In this document: piece by piece, positions 34,241 through 43,139 of the stretch
How positions within the stretch are numbered: position 1 is the first letter of the stretch
Layout: each line of letters starts with the position of its first letter
Assembly (NCBI GenBank): GCA_902789325.1
Contig: CADANN010000010.1
Span: 48,363 to 112,362, forward strand
Direction of reading: 5' to 3'
Origin: an uncultured Spirochaetaceae bacterium
GTDB lineage: Bacteria; Spirochaetota; Spirochaetia; Treponematales; Treponemataceae
Length of the DNA stretch: 64,000 nt
Notes under the pieces: model-generated
The model's database searches: none
The model's input: only the letters and a program-made list of their open reading frames with translations
What the model was told of the DNA's origin: nothing
Program-made: the position numbers and the translations under genes

Positions 34241-35710
34241 TTGAAACGCAATAAAAACCTCCGACGCACACTGCTTCTAACTTACATCTTTTTGCTTTTT
34301 ATTACTCTCATTCCTTCTGTATATTCAGTTTTAGTTTCTCAGATTCATACAAGGCAATATAATCAGATTATTTCGAATGTAAGTACCGCTAACCGAATCA
34401 ACTTAATCGCAAAAAATGATATTCCAAGCGAGCTCTGGGAAATCATCTGTGGTAAAAAAGAAATTGAAAATGGCGACCAGAACAAGATGTGTGACGAAAT
34501 CACAACAGGGCTCACACTTATGCTCATCACAAGCAAAAATGCAGAAAGCCGCGAAAAGCTGGAAGTAGCAACCCGTGCTAACACTACCCTTCGCCGCAAC
34601 ATTGACATGCTCATCATCAATATGAAAAACGGCAGCACTGTAACTCAAAATGAAGCAGCCCTTGATGAAATCCGTACTATCACTGCCCTTTTTTCTGATA
34701 TTATGCAGGATTTTGTCGTTACCGAAATTGAGTCTGCAAATGAAACAAACCGTTCGCTGCGTAATACTTCAATCATTCTTACTGCTATTCAGATTATCAT
34801 TACTGTCCTTGCAGTTCTTATTTCCATAAACAGCTTTATTACTGTCTCAGGTGCAATTCAAAAACCTATTTCTGATATGGAAAAGCTTTCTACAAAAGTT
34901 GCAAACGGAGATCTTACCGCCCGCATTGATATTCCCCATGTTGATGAACTGGATACTCTCGCAAGTAACTTGAATACTATGACTGAGCAGATTGATGTAT
35001 TAATCAAAAAGAATATGGAAGAGCAGAAAAATTTCCAGAAGGCAGAAATGAAGGCTCTTCAAGCTCAGATTACTCCACACTTTTTATATAACACATTTGA
35101 TACAATTGTCTGGCTTGCAGAAGAAGAACATACAGAAGAAGTTGTAAAAATCACTAAAGCATTCTCAGACTTTTTGCGCATTTCACTGAGCCGTGGACAC
35201 GAATGGATTACAATTTCTCAGGAACTTGATCACATCAAAAATTATCTTACAATCCAAAAAATCCGTTATGCAGATATTTTGAATTATAAAATTGATGCTG
35301 ATGAAAGCCTTATGGAGTTTAAGATTATTAAACTTGTTTTACAGCCGCTTGTTGAAAATGCGATTTATCATGGAATTAAAAATAAACGAGGACGCGGCGA
35401 ACTAAAAGTTTCTGTTCATTATACAGATGAATCACATACTGCAATTCAGTTTTCTGTAGAAGATAACGGAGCAGGTTTTACAGAAGAACGACTTGGCCAG
35501 GTTCGCAATGAGCTTCGCACTGGTGCTCAGGATTCAGAAAAATTAAGCTCTGTATACGGGCTTTATAATGTAAACAAAAAACTCAAGCTTTATTATGGTG
35601 AACAAACAGAAGGAATTAAAATTGAATCTGAAGCCGGAAAAGGCAGCAAGATTTATTTTACAATTCCGCTTTTTATTGATGTACCATACACGGGAGGCAG
35701 CAATGTATAG
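34241..35710 (+). CDS. YesM-type sensor histidine kinase
   Basis: A 489-residue membrane kinase. Two membrane helices (about 10-30 and 175-200) flank a helical extracellular sensor region. A HAMP domain follows (ISDMEKLSTKVANGDLTARI). The phosphoacceptor helix is LQAQITPHFLYNTFDTIVW, with the His of the LytS/YesM class. The ATPase shows QPLVENAIYHGIKNK and VEDNGAGF, all intact. The start codon appears to be TTG 34241, with GAGGTG eight bases before it. The last codons overlap the regulator start by eight bases. It probably senses the ligand-loaded binding protein encoded upstream. Confidence 0.9.
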   Translation: MKRNKNLRRTLLLTYIFLLFITLIPSVYSVLVSQIHTRQYNQIISNVSTANRINLIAKNDIPSELWEIICGKKEIENGDQNKMCDEITTGLTLMLITSKNAESREKLEVATRANTTLRRNIDMLIINMKNGSTVTQNEAALDEIRTITALFSDIMQDFVVTEIESANETNRSLRNTSIILTAIQIIITVLAVLISINSFITVSGAIQKPISDMEKLSTKVANGDLTARIDIPHVDELDTLASNLNTMTEQIDVLIKKNMEEQKNFQKAEMKALQAQITPHFLYNTFDTIVWLAEEEHTEEVVKITKAFSDFLRISLSRGHEWITISQELDHIKNYLTIQKIRYADILNYKIDADESLMEFKIIKLVLQPLVENAIYHGIKNKRGRGELKVSVHYTDESHTAIQFSVEDNGAGFTEERLGQVRNELRTGAQDSEKLSSVYGLYNVNKKLKLYYGEQTEGIKIESEAGKGSKIYFTIPLFIDVPYTGGSNV

Positions 35711-37295
35711 CGTTTTTGCAGTTGATGATGAACCTATTGTACTCGAAGGAATCCGCTCTAAAATTGACTGGGAAGGAAGCGGCTTTACATTTGCAGGTGA
35801 AGCAACGGATGGTGAAATTGCACTTTCGATGATTCACGAAATAAAGCCTGATATTCTTATTACAGATATCAAGATGCCTTTTATGGATGGACTTCAGTTA
35901 GCCCAGGCCATCAAACAAACACAGCCATGGATAAAGATAATTATCTTAAGCGGCCATGACGAATTTGATTATGCAAAAAAAGCAATTTCAATTGGAATAG
36001 AAGATTATCTTTTAAAGCCTTTTACTCCAGATGAACTTCTCGCCAGCCTTAATAAAACTGCAGTCCAGATTGATAAAGAACGAAAACAGCTTTCCGACAT
36101 CTCGCGACTCCGCGAAGAGCTCAAATCAAACGAAGCACTTCTAAAAAAAGAGTTCCTCAACAATCTTGTGCACGGTTCCGAAGAAATGAGCACAGTTCTA
36201 CAAAAAAGCTCAGAACTCGGCTTAAATCTCATATCCCGCTACTACAAGGTTTTAATAAGCCGCATTGAAAGCCGGACCAATAACACACAAAATCAACAGG
36301 AAGCCTGCTCACTTTTGAACTCGTATTCCACTGCCATAAACGAAGCGGTTTCTTTCTTCCACCACTCTAACCTCCTTGTCTGTATTTTCAAGGGAAGTAC
36401 ACAGGAAGAACTGGACGACAATACATTCCGCGCAGCAGAAACAATAAACCACATTGCAACCAAAAACGAAGACTGTACAGTTCTCACTGCAATGGGAAAA
36501 ACTGTTGAACATCTTTCTCAGCTCAACACCTCTTATGAAGATGCAAAAAAGATTCTTCAGGCAAGCAATAATAATGAAAACAGAATCATAAGTTCAGACG
36601 ACCTTGCTGATGACGACAACGGCACAGGTACAGCCGATGCACTTCTCGACCTAAAGGAAGGTGACCCTCTTGTAGATAAATTAAAATATGCTGCAAAAGG
36701 AGACATACAAAGCATTATCGAAGAATCAATGGGTCTCATAAAAAAGAACCCTGATCAGTTCAGTGTCTTTGCGTCTTATCTGTTAGTAGATTTAATTTTC
36801 GCTGTATCAAAACTTGTTGAAAAACTTGGTGGAAATATAAAAGAACTTAACCCGGAAATTTTACAGCGCAAGTTCATAGATGATGCTGTTTCTGATGAAA
36901 CTCGATTTGTAAAAACCTTGGAACAGGTTTTAAACTTCGCACTCGAATTCCGTGATTCAAAAATGACAGGTAAATATGCAGATGTAATTCTTAAGGCAAA
37001 ACGTTACATCGAAGAAAATTATGCAGACCAGAACACAACACTTACAACTGTTGCAGAAGCTGTAGCTTTAAGTCCTAATCACTTTAGTACAATTTTCTCT
37101 CAGGAATGTAAAACAACTTTTATTGAATACCTAACTAACGTTCGTTTGGAAAATGCAAAGCGCCTTATGCGAGAAACAGATATGAAGGGTTACGACATAG
37201 CCTACGAATGTGGTTTTTCTGACCCACATTACTTCAGCTATATCTTCAAAAAAAATACGGGGCTTTCGCCCCGTGAATATAAACTTGGACTTTAG
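35703..37295 (+). CDS. YesN-type response regulator (receiver + AraC DNA-binding domain)
   Basis: A 530-residue regulator. The receiver domain has VFAVDDEPIV, the phosphoacceptor in LITDIKMPFMDG and the conserved Lys in YLLKPF. A middle region of about 270 residues follows, and the C-terminal AraC pair of helix-turn-helices is IEENYADQNTTLTTVAEAVALSPNHFSTIF and GYDIAYECGFSDPHYFSYIFKK. GGGAGG precedes ATG 35703. The gene ends four bases into the convergent permease gene. Its likely targets are 22-bp-spaced direct repeats upstream of ytfQ. Confidence 0.92.
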   Translation: MYSVFAVDDEPIVLEGIRSKIDWEGSGFTFAGEATDGEIALSMIHEIKPDILITDIKMPFMDGLQLAQAIKQTQPWIKIIILSGHDEFDYAKKAISIGIEDYLLKPFTPDELLASLNKTAVQIDKERKQLSDISRLREELKSNEALLKKEFLNNLVHGSEEMSTVLQKSSELGLNLISRYYKVLISRIESRTNNTQNQQEACSLLNSYSTAINEAVSFFHHSNLLVCIFKGSTQEELDDNTFRAAETINHIATKNEDCTVLTAMGKTVEHLSQLNTSYEDAKKILQASNNNENRIISSDDLADDDNGTGTADALLDLKEGDPLVDKLKYAAKGDIQSIIEESMGLIKKNPDQFSVFASYLLVDLIFAVSKLVEKLGGNIKELNPEILQRKFIDDAVSDETRFVKTLEQVLNFALEFRDSKMTGKYADVILKAKRYIEENYADQNTTLTTVAEAVALSPNHFSTIFSQECKTTFIEYLTNVRLENAKRLMRETDMKGYDIAYECGFSDPHYFSYIFKKNTGLSPREYKLGL

Positions 37296-38353
37296 CCCGC
37301 AATATTACCCAACTTCTTCTTTCTCTGACTTAAGATTACACTCTGCAGGAGGATGAAGAATGCAAGCATAAGACCAGTGGTAATACTCTGCCAGTAAGGT
37401 TCGCGTAAACCAGATGCAACTACAATATTGTTGATTGTCTTAAGAGACATAACACCAAACATAGTTCCAACTACGCTACCAACACCACCGCTAAGCAATG
37501 TTCCTCCAATAATCGAAGAAGCAATTGCCTGCATTTCGGCAGCAGTTGCATTAGAAGCATTTCCGGCACCAGTATGAAGCAGATAACAGAAGCCTGCAAT
37601 ACCAGCAAGCACACCACAAAGAACATAAGCAAGGAACTGGGTACGTCTTACATTAATACCAAGCATCAAAGCACTTTCTGTGTTTCCACCAACAGCATAA
37701 AGGTTACGACCAAAGCGAGTCCACTTGAGCATAGCCCACAAAAGCAGTACAACCAGAAGCGCAATTACAACGCCAACTTCAATAGAAGCAGGAATCCAGT
37801 TACCATTACGAGCCCAGGTTCCAAGGAAAGGAACATCAATATAGAAATCCTTAAGTTCTAGGAAAGCTTCGTTTGAAGCAGTACGTGGAATTCTACTTAC
37901 AATTGTTGTCATACCGCGGGTAAAGAACATACCTGCAAGTGTAACTATGAACGGCTGAATCTTAAGGAATGAAACCAAATATCCCTGAACCAAGCCCATA
38001 GCAAGACCAATTCCAAGTGAAATCAAAATAGAACTAAAGATTCCACCATTATGATCTTCCATAAATACTACTGAAGCCATAGTAATCAATGCAATTGAAC
38101 CACCTACAGAAATATCAATTCCACCAGTAATCATAACAATTGTAAGACCACAAGCCGCAACAATCAGATAGGAGTTATTATTGAACAAATCAAGGAATTG
38201 CTGAGGATTTAAGAATCCACCGCCCCAGATAATCATTGCAAGAAGATACATTCCTACAAAAGTACAGATTGTAATTGTAAGAAGAAGAGTTGTATTAGAA
38301 AGTGGCTGTCGATTTTCTTTTTTACCGAAAAGATTTGTAAAAATATTTGCCAT
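37292..38353 (-). CDS. yjfF: Sugar ABC transporter permease (YjfF-like)
   Basis: A 353-residue permease of the ribose/galactofuranose ABC family with about nine hydrophobic segments. The family blocks are LTIVMITGGIDISVGGSIAL and FIVTLAGMFFTRGMT, then the NESALMLGINVRRTQFLAYVLCG loop and IIGGTLLSGGVGSVVGTMFG near the end. GAAGGAGG precedes ATG 38353, three bases after the upstream permease stop. It is the last gene of ytfQRT-yjfF, and its end overlaps the response-regulator stop by four bases on the other strand. Confidence 0.88.
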   Translation of the reverse strand: MANIFTNLFGKKENRQPLSNTTLLLTITICTFVGMYLLAMIIWGGGFLNPQQFLDLFNNNSYLIVAACGLTIVMITGGIDISVGGSIALITMASVVFMEDHNGGIFSSILISLGIGLAMGLVQGYLVSFLKIQPFIVTLAGMFFTRGMTTIVSRIPRTASNEAFLELKDFYIDVPFLGTWARNGNWIPASIEVGVVIALLVVLLLWAMLKWTRFGRNLYAVGGNTESALMLGINVRRTQFLAYVLCGVLAGIAGFCYLLHTGAGNASNATAAEMQAIASSIIGGTLLSGGVGSVVGTMFGVMSLKTINNIVVASGLREPYWQSITTGLMLAFFILLQSVILSQRKKKLGNIAG

Positions 38354-38355
38354 AA

Positions 38356-39417
38356 TTATCTAGCCTCCTTCTTTTCCATAATCTTATTCTTGAGCTGTCC
38401 AATCCATGCTTTTACAACAGGAGAACCTGCAACTACAATAATGATAATTACGATAGCCTTATATGCCTTTACAGCTGTTGAAGAAACCTTCATAGCATAA
38501 AGTGTAATTGTAAGTGCCTGAATGATGTAAGCACCAAGAATAGAACCAGAAAGTTTGAACTTACCGCCACCAAGTGAGTTACCACCAATAGCAACAGCAA
38601 GAATCGCATCCATTTCTATATCAAGGAGGATTGTCTCATGGTTGATAAGACCAATGCGGCAAACATTGATAGAACCAGCCATTGTTACACAAACACCAAG
38701 AATTACAAATACTGCAAGCTTCCAGATTACAGGGTTAATACCGTTCAACTTGGCAGCACGCTCATTAATACCTACAGACTGAATGTAAAGTCCAAGAGTT
38801 GTCTTTTTTAAGAGCAGATTAATAAGCAGAATAAAAATAACAACTACGATGATTGGCGTTGGAACCGGAACATGAGGAATGAAGCCTCCAATGTAAGTAA
38901 GCAGAGGGCTTTCTACGTTTGGAGTTGCACCACCATTAATCCAGTAAGCAATAGGACGTCCAGCTGTAAAAAGAATCAAAGAAGCAATCATTGGCTGAAT
39001 GTTGAATTTCGCAATAAGCGTACCATTAAACAGACAGAAGAGAATTGCAACAATACAAGCAAGAATCAAAGCAAGAAGGATTGTTCCGCCATTAATGTTA
39101 CCAGCTCTTAAAACCTTTACAAAAACAGAACCCGCAATTGCGGCAGAAGCACCAATGGAAATATCCTGTCCCTTAGTAGCTGAAGTAACGAGGGTCATTC
39201 CTATAGCAAGAATTACCAGTTCAGAAGCACCATTCAAAATACTGATTAAGTTACCAGAAAGAACAGTGTTTCCAAGATTGTTCTTCTTAATTACAATTGA
39301 GAAGAATCCAGGATCACGAATAAGGTTGAAAACAACCAGTACAATCAGGGCAACAAGCGGAATTGCAAGCTGCGACTGAAAAAGTTTTTTAATCTGATTT
39401 ACGATTTTATTAGCCAT
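38356..39417 (-). CDS. ytfT: Sugar ABC transporter permease (YtfT-like)
   Basis: A 353-residue permease partner of the gene that follows. Hydrophobic segments and family blocks: LVTSATKGQDISIGASAAIAG, IQPMIASLILFTAGRPIAYWING, NERAAKLNGINPVIWKLAVF and AIGGNSLGGGKFKLSGSILGA. Start ATG 39417 with GGGAGGC/AAGGC upstream; the frame is open a little further (GTG or ATG-less). The start overlaps the 3' end of the ATPase gene, as in coupled operons. Confidence 0.87.
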   Translation of the reverse strand: MANKIVNQIKKLFQSQLAIPLVALIVLVVFNLIRDPGFFSIVIKKNNLGNTVLSGNLISILNGASELVILAIGMTLVTSATKGQDISIGASAAIAGSVFVKVLRAGNINGGTILLALILACIVAILFCLFNGTLIAKFNIQPMIASLILFTAGRPIAYWINGGATPNVESPLLTYIGGFIPHVPVPTPIIVVVIFILLINLLLKKTTLGLYIQSVGINERAAKLNGINPVIWKLAVFVILGVCVTMAGSINVCRIGLINHETILLDIEMDAILAVAIGGNSLGGGKFKLSGSILGAYIIQALTITLYAMKVSSTAVKAYKAIVIIIIVVAGSPVVKAWIGQLKNKIMEKKEAR

Positions 39418-40874
39418 TTTGTGCCTTGCCTCCCGCAATTTTTGCGGTCACGCATAACGATAAGTCTCTGACATACAGAAAGCATCTCTTCTATTTCAGA
39501 AGAAATGAAGGTTACACTTACACCCTCTTCTGCAAGTTTAAGCACAAGCTTCTGAATCTCAAGTTTTGTACCAACGTCAATACCGCGGGTAGGTTCATCA
39601 AGAATCAGATACTGAGGATGAGTCAAAAGCCAGCGAGCAAGAATAACCTTCTGCTGATTTCCACCCGAAAGTGATTTAATTGGTGTTTCTTTAGAAGCAG
39701 TTTTGATTTCCAGAAGGTCAATAAACTCATCTGCAAACTTTTCCTGTTCAGCACGAGAAAGAGGCTTGGTAAATCCATTAAGAACCTGAAGAGCTAAAAT
39801 AATGTTTTCACGAACAGAAAGGTCCTGAATAATTCCATCACCCTTGCGGTCTTCTGGAAGATATCCGATACCAGCCTTCATAGCATCTTTTGGCTGATTG
39901 ATTTTTACATCACGGCCATTTACTTTTACTTTACCGCCAGTTACACGGTCTGCAGCAAAAATTGCACGAACACTTTCACTTCGACCAGAACCAAGAAGAC
40001 CTGTAAAGCCGTTTACTTCCCCTTTGTTGATAAGGAAGTCAAAAGGTTTTACACCTTCTGCACTTGAAAGCCCTTCAGCTTCGTAGACAACCTCACCAGC
40101 ACCTGTATATGGGCGCTTCTGGTTCTTGAGATTAGTCATATCTTCCATATCTTTTCCGAGCATGGCAGAAATCAGCTTTACACGAGGTAAATCACTAATT
40201 GTGTATTCACCTACAAGTTCACCATTACGAAGAACGGTAATCTTGTCGCAAACTTCATAAACCTGCTCAAGGAAGTGAGTAATAAATATAATACCTACGC
40301 CATGACTCTTAAGATCACGCATAAGTGTAAACAAAAGTTCTACTTCATTTTCATCAAGAGAAGAAGTTGGTTCGTCGAGAATAAGAACTTTACAGTCCAT
40401 ATCAACAGCACGCGCAATAGCAACCATCTGCTGAACTGCAAGAGAACAGGTTCCAAGCTGCTGTCCCGGTTTTGCAGGAATATTTAACTTTGCAAGAAGT
40501 TCGCCAGCCTTTTTTTCTTGAGATTTTCGGTTTACAAATTTGTAATTACCGCGTCCTATATACATATTCTCTGCGACCGTAAGATTCGGGCAGAGAGTAA
40601 TTTCCTGATATACTGTGGCGATGCCAAGATTCTGGGCATCTTGAGGAGAACGAATAACAGCAGGGCCTTCGCAACCTTCGATTCTGATTTCACCGGCATC
40701 TTTTTCGTAAACACCAGTAATAACCTTAACCAGGGTTGATTTTCCAGCTCCGTTTTCTCCCATAAGCGCATGAATCTCACCCTTGTTCAGAGTAAAGTCT
40801 ACATTCTGCAAAGCTTTTACTCCAGGGAATTCCTTGTAGATTCCGCGCATAGATAAAACAACATTATTTTCCAT
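39399..40874 (-). CDS. ytfR: Sugar ABC transporter ATP-binding protein (YtfR-like), tail possibly frameshifted
   Basis: A 491-residue protein with two ABC ATPase cassettes, as in MglA/RbsA/YtfR. Cassette 1: Walker A GENGAGKST, signature-like CSLAVQQMVAIARA, Walker B VLILDEPTSS. Cassette 2: Walker A-like LLGSGRSES (degenerate), signature LSGGNQQKVILARW, Walker B YLILDEPTRG. The end (VMRDRKNCGRQGTKWLIKS) is odd. One base fewer in an A run near 39440 would give RKIAGGKAQNG and a stop overlapping the ytfT ATG, which is the more usual operon junction. The main cassettes are unaffected. Confidence 0.9.
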   Translation of the reverse strand: MENNVVLSMRGIYKEFPGVKALQNVDFTLNKGEIHALMGENGAGKSTLVKVITGVYEKDAGEIRIEGCEGPAVIRSPQDAQNLGIATVYQEITLCPNLTVAENMYIGRGNYKFVNRKSQEKKAGELLAKLNIPAKPGQQLGTCSLAVQQMVAIARAVDMDCKVLILDEPTSSLDENEVELLFTLMRDLKSHGVGIIFITHFLEQVYEVCDKITVLRNGELVGEYTISDLPRVKLISAMLGKDMEDMTNLKNQKRPYTGAGEVVYEAEGLSSAEGVKPFDFLINKGEVNGFTGLLGSGRSESVRAIFAADRVTGGKVKVNGRDVKINQPKDAMKAGIGYLPEDRKGDGIIQDLSVRENIILALQVLNGFTKPLSRAEQEKFADEFIDLLEIKTASKETPIKSLSGGNQQKVILARWLLTHPQYLILDEPTRGIDVGTKLEIQKLVLKLAEEGVSVTFISSEIEEMLSVCQRLIVMRDRKNCGRQGTKWLIKS

Positions 40875-40884
40875 ATTTTACATC

Positions 40885-40918
40885 CAAAAAAAACGGCGTA
40901 AAGGAAGTCTTTACGCCG
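40885..40918 (-). terminator. Attenuating terminator between ytfQ and ytfR
   Basis: On the minus strand CGGCGTAAAG (40909-40918 complement) pairs with CTTTACGCCG (40894-40903 complement) around five bases, followed by eight Ts. It would let the binding protein be made in excess over the transporter. Confidence 0.8.
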
Positions 40919-40943
40919 CTATATTTACAAGAGGGTTTTGATA

Positions 40944-41903
40944 TTAGTCACCAAGACCGTATGTATCAATATCAGCCTGTGTAATTGTCTTAGCATCGAA
41001 TCCTTTTTCGTCAGAAATAACTGTCTTTGAAGGAATCTTGCCAGTCTTAATCATGTTTTCGATTACAGCAGCCTGGAATGGAGAACACTGTCCATCATAG
41101 TTCCAGTTACCAGCGAGCAATTCACGGAGAGCCCACTTGTTGCAGTCGAATCCCATTACAACTACTTTACCGTTTACACCGTGTGTAATACCAGCTTCAT
41201 CAAGAGCTGCAACAGCACCCTTAGCCATACCATCGTTTTCAGCATAGATTACGTTGAAATCTTCACCAGAGTTGATTACAGATTCAACAATCTTCTTTGC
41301 TTCAGCTTCGTCCCATGTAGCTGTCTGCTGAACAACTTTCTTCATTGTTCCCTTAGCAAACTCAGCATCCAAAGCACCTGTACGACCAATCTGAGCAGCA
41401 GATCCCATAGCACCCTGAATATGGATTACTTTGTATTCTGGAAGCTTCTGAGCCTTGAGCCAGTTTACAGCTGTTTCACCTTCTTTAGCCATGTCTGAAA
41501 CAACAGCAGCTTCGTAAAGGTTGTCTTTTATATCAACCATGCGGTCAAAAAGGAATACTTTGATTCCAGCTTTCTGAGCCTTCTTGAAAGCAGAAGTCCA
41601 TCCAGCAGTATCAGCAGCAGACAAGAAAATGTAGTCTACGCCATCTGTAACAAACTGAGAGAAAGCATTCAACTGTTCATCATTCTTAAGGCTATAGAAA
41701 GTCTTAACATCATAACCTTTTCCTGCTGTGAAAACAGTTTCCATGTCTTTTACGTTAGCAGCACGATATCCTGATTCTGATGGTGGGTTGTTTACAATAC
41801 CAATCTTAATCTTTCCACTTCCAGCCTTTGCCTTCTTTTTTGGAGCGGCAAACAATGATGCTACGCACATAAGTGCAACAGCAAAAATAACGCTTTTTTT
41901 CAT
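40944..41903 (-). CDS. ytfQ: Sugar ABC transporter substrate-binding protein (YtfQ-like)
   Basis: A 319-residue secreted binding protein of the ribose/galactofuranose cluster. The signal peptide is MKKSVIFAVALMCVASLFA, followed by a basic segment (APKKKAKAG). The fold blocks are KIGIVNNPPSESGYRAANV, YIFLSAADTAGW, GIKVFLFDRMVD, VIYAENDGMAKGAVAAL and CSPFQAAVIENMI. First gene of the transporter operon, with AGGAGG before ATG 41903; an attenuator separates it from ytfR. Two direct repeats 78-113 bases upstream are candidate sites for the response regulator. The sugar is unknown; galactofuranose-type or similar hexoses are suggested by family. Confidence 0.88.
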   Translation of the reverse strand: MKKSVIFAVALMCVASLFAAPKKKAKAGSGKIKIGIVNNPPSESGYRAANVKDMETVFTAGKGYDVKTFYSLKNDEQLNAFSQFVTDGVDYIFLSAADTAGWTSAFKKAQKAGIKVFLFDRMVDIKDNLYEAAVVSDMAKEGETAVNWLKAQKLPEYKVIHIQGAMGSAAQIGRTGALDAEFAKGTMKKVVQQTATWDEAEAKKIVESVINSGEDFNVIYAENDGMAKGAVAALDEAGITHGVNGKVVVMGFDCNKWALRELLAGNWNYDGQCSPFQAAVIENMIKTGKIPSKTVISDEKGFDAKTITQADIDTYGLGD

Positions 41904-41980
41904 CTAATTTTTCCTCCTAATAGATGCTTTTTTAGATTACATGGTAATAGTAAGCCCTAAGGAGTGATTTTTGAATGAAG

Positions 41981-42016
41981 ATTTTTAGGAATTTTTGTAT
42001 GAATTTTTAGGAATTT
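41981..42016 (-). promoter_or_regulatory. Direct repeats upstream of ytfQ, candidate AraC-type regulator sites
   Basis: ATTTTTAGGAATTT occurs at 41981-41994 and again at 42003-42016, a 22-base period (two helical turns) in the same orientation. The DNA between them and the gene has only poor -35 boxes and a TACTAT or TAATCT -10, as expected of an activated promoter. Confidence 0.55.
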
Positions 42017-42079
42017 GAAAAAGTTTAAGGATTAATGGTTGGAAATTTATTTAAAAAGGTTGATTTTTTTACGGCAACC

Positions 42080-42139
42080 GTCACCCCGAACTTGTTTCGG
42101 GGTCTATTTTATAGATGCTGAAACAAGTTCAGCATGACG
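42080..42139. repeat. Palindromic repeat family B, paired copy before purC 3' end
   Basis: Unit 1: GTCA, then CCCCGAA (42083-42089) pairing with TTCGGGG (42096-42102). Unit 2 is in opposite orientation: TGCTGAA (42116-42122) pairs with TTCAGCA (42128-42134), then TGAC. The loop is the same (CTTGT / ACAAG) while the stems differ by complementary changes. Confidence 0.8.
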
Positions 42140-42151
42140 GTATTATTTAGT

Positions 42152-42997
42152 CTATTTATGACAGATTCTTGTCTGGCACTCTTTGTAGATAGCAGCAGTC
42201 TTGGCAACTACATCTGCTGGAATTTCTTTGATGTTAGGGTCGCCGGCAAGATTGTGTTCCTTGAGCCAGTCGCGTACAAACTGCTTGTCGTATGAAGCAG
42301 GACTTCCACCAACTTCGTATTTTGAAGCATCCCAGAAACGAGAGCTGTCTGGAGTAAGAACTTCATCACCAAGAACGAGGTCTCCGTTTTCATCAAGACC
42401 AAACTCAAACTTAGTATCAGCAATGATAATTCCGTTAGCCTTAGCGTGCTCATAGCACTTTTTGTAGATTGCAAGAGCAGCCTGCTCTATTTTTGTTCCA
42501 AGCTCTTCACCAAGATCATCTTTCATATACTGAAGAGTAACGTTGATATCATGACCTTCGGCAGCCTTTGTAGAAGGAGTTACGATAGGCTCATCGAGTT
42601 TTTCAGCCTGTTTGTATTCCTTATCAAACTTGTGACCAAGGAATGGCTCGCCCTTCTTGTAAGCTTCGTACATAGAACCAAACATATATCCGCGAACAAT
42701 TACTTCGTAAGGAATCATCTTAAGCTTCTTAACGAGAATTGTACGGCCTTCAAATTCCGGTTTCTGGAATTCAGCAGGCATGTCTTTCAAATCACTAGAA
42801 ATCATGTGATTCTTAACAATGTCTTTAGTGTAATCAAACCAGAAATTAGCAAGAGCATTAAGCACCTTACCCTTGTCAGTAATCATAGTTGGCAGAATAA
42901 CATCAAAAGCAGAAATTCTGTCAGTGGTTACAATCACCATGCGTCCATCTTCAAGGTCGTAAACCTCGCGAACCTTACCGGAAATAATCTTTTTCAT
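42152..42997 (-). CDS. purC: Phosphoribosylaminoimidazole-succinocarboxamide synthase
   Basis: SAICAR synthetase, which condenses CAIR with aspartate in purine synthesis. The 281-residue protein shows the ATP and substrate blocks VREVYDLEDGRMVIVTTDRISAFDV, IPYEVIVRGYMFGSMYEAYKKGE, IIADTKFEFGLDENG and DEVLTPDSSRFWDASKYEVG, full length. GGAG precedes ATG 42997. It stands alone, without other pur genes, flanked by palindromic repeats on both sides. Confidence 0.96.
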   Translation of the reverse strand: MKKIISGKVREVYDLEDGRMVIVTTDRISAFDVILPTMITDKGKVLNALANFWFDYTKDIVKNHMISSDLKDMPAEFQKPEFEGRTILVKKLKMIPYEVIVRGYMFGSMYEAYKKGEPFLGHKFDKEYKQAEKLDEPIVTPSTKAAEGHDINVTLQYMKDDLGEELGTKIEQAALAIYKKCYEHAKANGIIIADTKFEFGLDENGDLVLGDEVLTPDSSRFWDASKYEVGGSPASYDKQFVRDWLKEHNLAGDPNIKEIPADVVAKTAAIYKECQTRICHK

Positions 42998-43084
42998 CTA
43001 ATACACTCCAAGCCAAAGGCTAAAATATGCGTATATTATAGTGATTTTTAAAGCGAGTGTCAGCAAATATCGTAAACGCCCCCC

Positions 43085-43139
43085 GTCATTGCGAACATGA
43101 ATAAATATCGTCATTGCGAGCACGAAGTGCGAAGCAATC
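43085..43139. repeat. Palindromic repeat family C, one truncated and one full copy
   Basis: A broken unit (GTCATTGCGAACATGA, 43085-43100) precedes a full unit at 43110-43139 with ends GTCATTGC and GCAATC around a GCAC-GAA-GTGC core. The full unit supplies the stop codon and last nine codons of the PIN toxin. Confidence 0.75.
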
